64,000 bases of DNA, taken from NCBI RefSeq assembly GCF_017562075.2, contig NC_054085.1, positions 15,479,818-15,543,817 on the forward strand, in the 5' to 3' direction. This document shows, piece after piece, positions 62,583-64,000 of the stretch. Position numbers and translations under genes: made by a program. Source of the stretch: Anopheles merus. Lineage: Eukaryota; Arthropoda; Insecta; Diptera; Culicidae. A model generated the notes under the pieces. The model did not search any database, had not been told where the DNA came from, and saw nothing but the letters and a program-made list of their open reading frames with translations. Within the stretch, counting starts at the first letter, position 1. The number at the start of each line of letters is the position of its first letter.

Positions 62583-64000
62583 GGGTTCTTTTTTATTGGT
62601 TTTGGTTAATTCGCGTGTCCCATTCGCTTCCATCCTTGGCACCGCCATCTTTCTTTTGCTTTTCATCGTGTCGTTGGGTGTAGGATCTTAGTAGGCTCTA
62701 GTTGATTTTGGTACCAACGCTCAGCCTCAACAAAGGTGTGACTATTGCCCGCTTAGTTGCATTACGTTTGTTACTACTTGCTCTCTCCCTGTCCCATGTC
62801 CTTACTCACTGCAAGGTCCTTAAAGGGGAGACGCGGTCGTAGACGCATCTGTCTACCGGATCCGTAGTTCTCCCTCAAACTTGATTGGCTTTGGGACATT
62901 AAAACACTGCTCGCACAATGTGTACTACGATAGAGTCGTTAGCAAATGGGTGTTTGCTACACGTGTGTGTGCTACAAATCGATACTATTTTGCGAGCCCC
63001 CAACATGGCGCGCGCTCTGTCGCGCTACAAGGCAACACACGACAGCGTGTTTGAAATAGTATTTGAATTTGGATCAATGCCGCCAAGCCTTCCAATGGGC
63101 GATAAACTTCCCCGCCTGTCCTGTTCTTTTCGTTTTTTTTTGCGTGAATCCTCGTTATTTCGATGATGAGCAAAAACAATGGCAACCAACCGGAAGGCCA
63201 ATCACATTCCGATGGTAGGAGAGGGGCGGAAAGTTACAGAATTAGGGAGTGTATGTCAGGGAGAGAGGGAAGAAAGAGGAGTAAAAGTTCGTAAACCTTC
63301 GATAGCACGGGGAGCAGTAGGCTCCTATAACGTTAGGACACACAGGCTAGAAGGGGTTGTTGGGGACTTGGCCTCGAACGAGCAAAACTTTCCCATAGCA
63401 GCGCACAGTGTAGTAGGCCATGGATAGGAGCTTCGTGTGCCTTCGATGTTCACGAATGACGTATAAGTTCAAGAATGATTTCGAGCAAATGCAAAGATAT
63501 TGGAGTGTTGTGCTAATAACCCTATCTGTTTGTTTGAAGGATGTTTCAGTTCGTTGTAAGTCTAGAAGAAGCAGCAGACATAGCAAAGTAGGAGCAGAGA
63601 TATCTTTGATTGAAATCATTGTGTGTTTAGTGTATCATGTCTGTGAGTGTGTGGGATCCGCGCCCGTGTGTACAATACAACTCACACAAGAGCACCTGTA
63701 ATGTATAGATCAAACCCCCCAATATCAAAAATCCATTTAAAGTACATTCCATTTTACAGCCGGATATGTTCAGTGTTATGGTACAAGATTATATTATTCA
63801 AATCCAAGATTTGTTGAAGCTCATAACTGTGATCCAAATCGTAGAGTCTGGTCGTTCTGAGAAGCATGTTTCCACAGCAGTGTGAAAACAGTGCCATTCG
63901 CCGTACAGATCAATCAGAGATACCCTAGTGGACAGGACGAGAATAGTTTGATTTTCTCCACTCGAATGTGTGTTTAGGTTGTCTCTTAGTTGTGTTTAGA
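62583..64000. other. Downstream flank of the Cys-rich gene
   Basis: 3'UTR to about 62.9 kb if the ATTAAA is used. Beyond it, short open frames only; nothing recognised. Confidence 0.4.

Noticed and set aside
1..64000. CRISPR arrays, operons or bacterial-type systems
   Set aside because: Spliced genes, SINEs and microsatellites show animal nuclear DNA; no spaced direct-repeat array was seen.

Overview
The window reads as nuclear DNA of a dipteran insect, most likely an Anopheles-type mosquito. It has a spliced animal gene with GT-AG introns, long (CA)n, (GA)n and homopolymer tracts, tRNA-derived SINE sequence, and long AT-neutral stretches without genes. The species is an inference; no species-specific marker was checked.

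Region 1 (about 0.7-27 kb, minus strand) holds one large, well-supported gene: a class III unconventional myosin (MYO3/NINAC family). Its protein has an N-terminal protein kinase, a full myosin motor, four IQ calmodulin-binding motifs and a long low-complexity tail. I place 14 exons by matching splice sites and reading phase. Most of the motor is compact, with introns of 61-104 bases between 4.4 and 6.1 kb. The kinase exons are spread over introns of 4.2-4.5 kb, and a possible first coding exon lies 10 kb further upstream. The 3' part offers several alternative tails: a hydrophobic 54-residue end, an exon with tandem donors, and a long poly-Gln tail. Kinase and motor sequences look closer to vertebrate MYO3 than to Drosophila NINAC.

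The introns carry non-coding sequence. The intron between kinase exons 1 and 2 contains a 1.4 kb TA-flanked inverted-repeat element (13.5-15.0 kb) with a second inverted-repeat unit inside it and a SINE inside that.

Region 2 (27-62 kb) is gene-poor. I see decayed or uncertain coding fragments on the minus strand: an aldo-keto reductase-like fragment at 27.7 kb, a stop-interrupted frame at 46.8-47.5 kb and a stretch resembling a P2X-receptor motif at 55.3 kb. There are also two tRNA-derived fragments, microsatellites and one CTCF-like site. It may be intergenic or lie inside a larger transcription unit that I cannot see.

Region 3 (about 62.0-62.6 kb, plus strand) holds a small Cys-rich gene resembling the Drosophila Mst84D/Mst87F sperm proteins, with a 5'UTR intron and a promoter/translational-control-like element.

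The myosin gene and the small sperm-like gene have no evident functional link.
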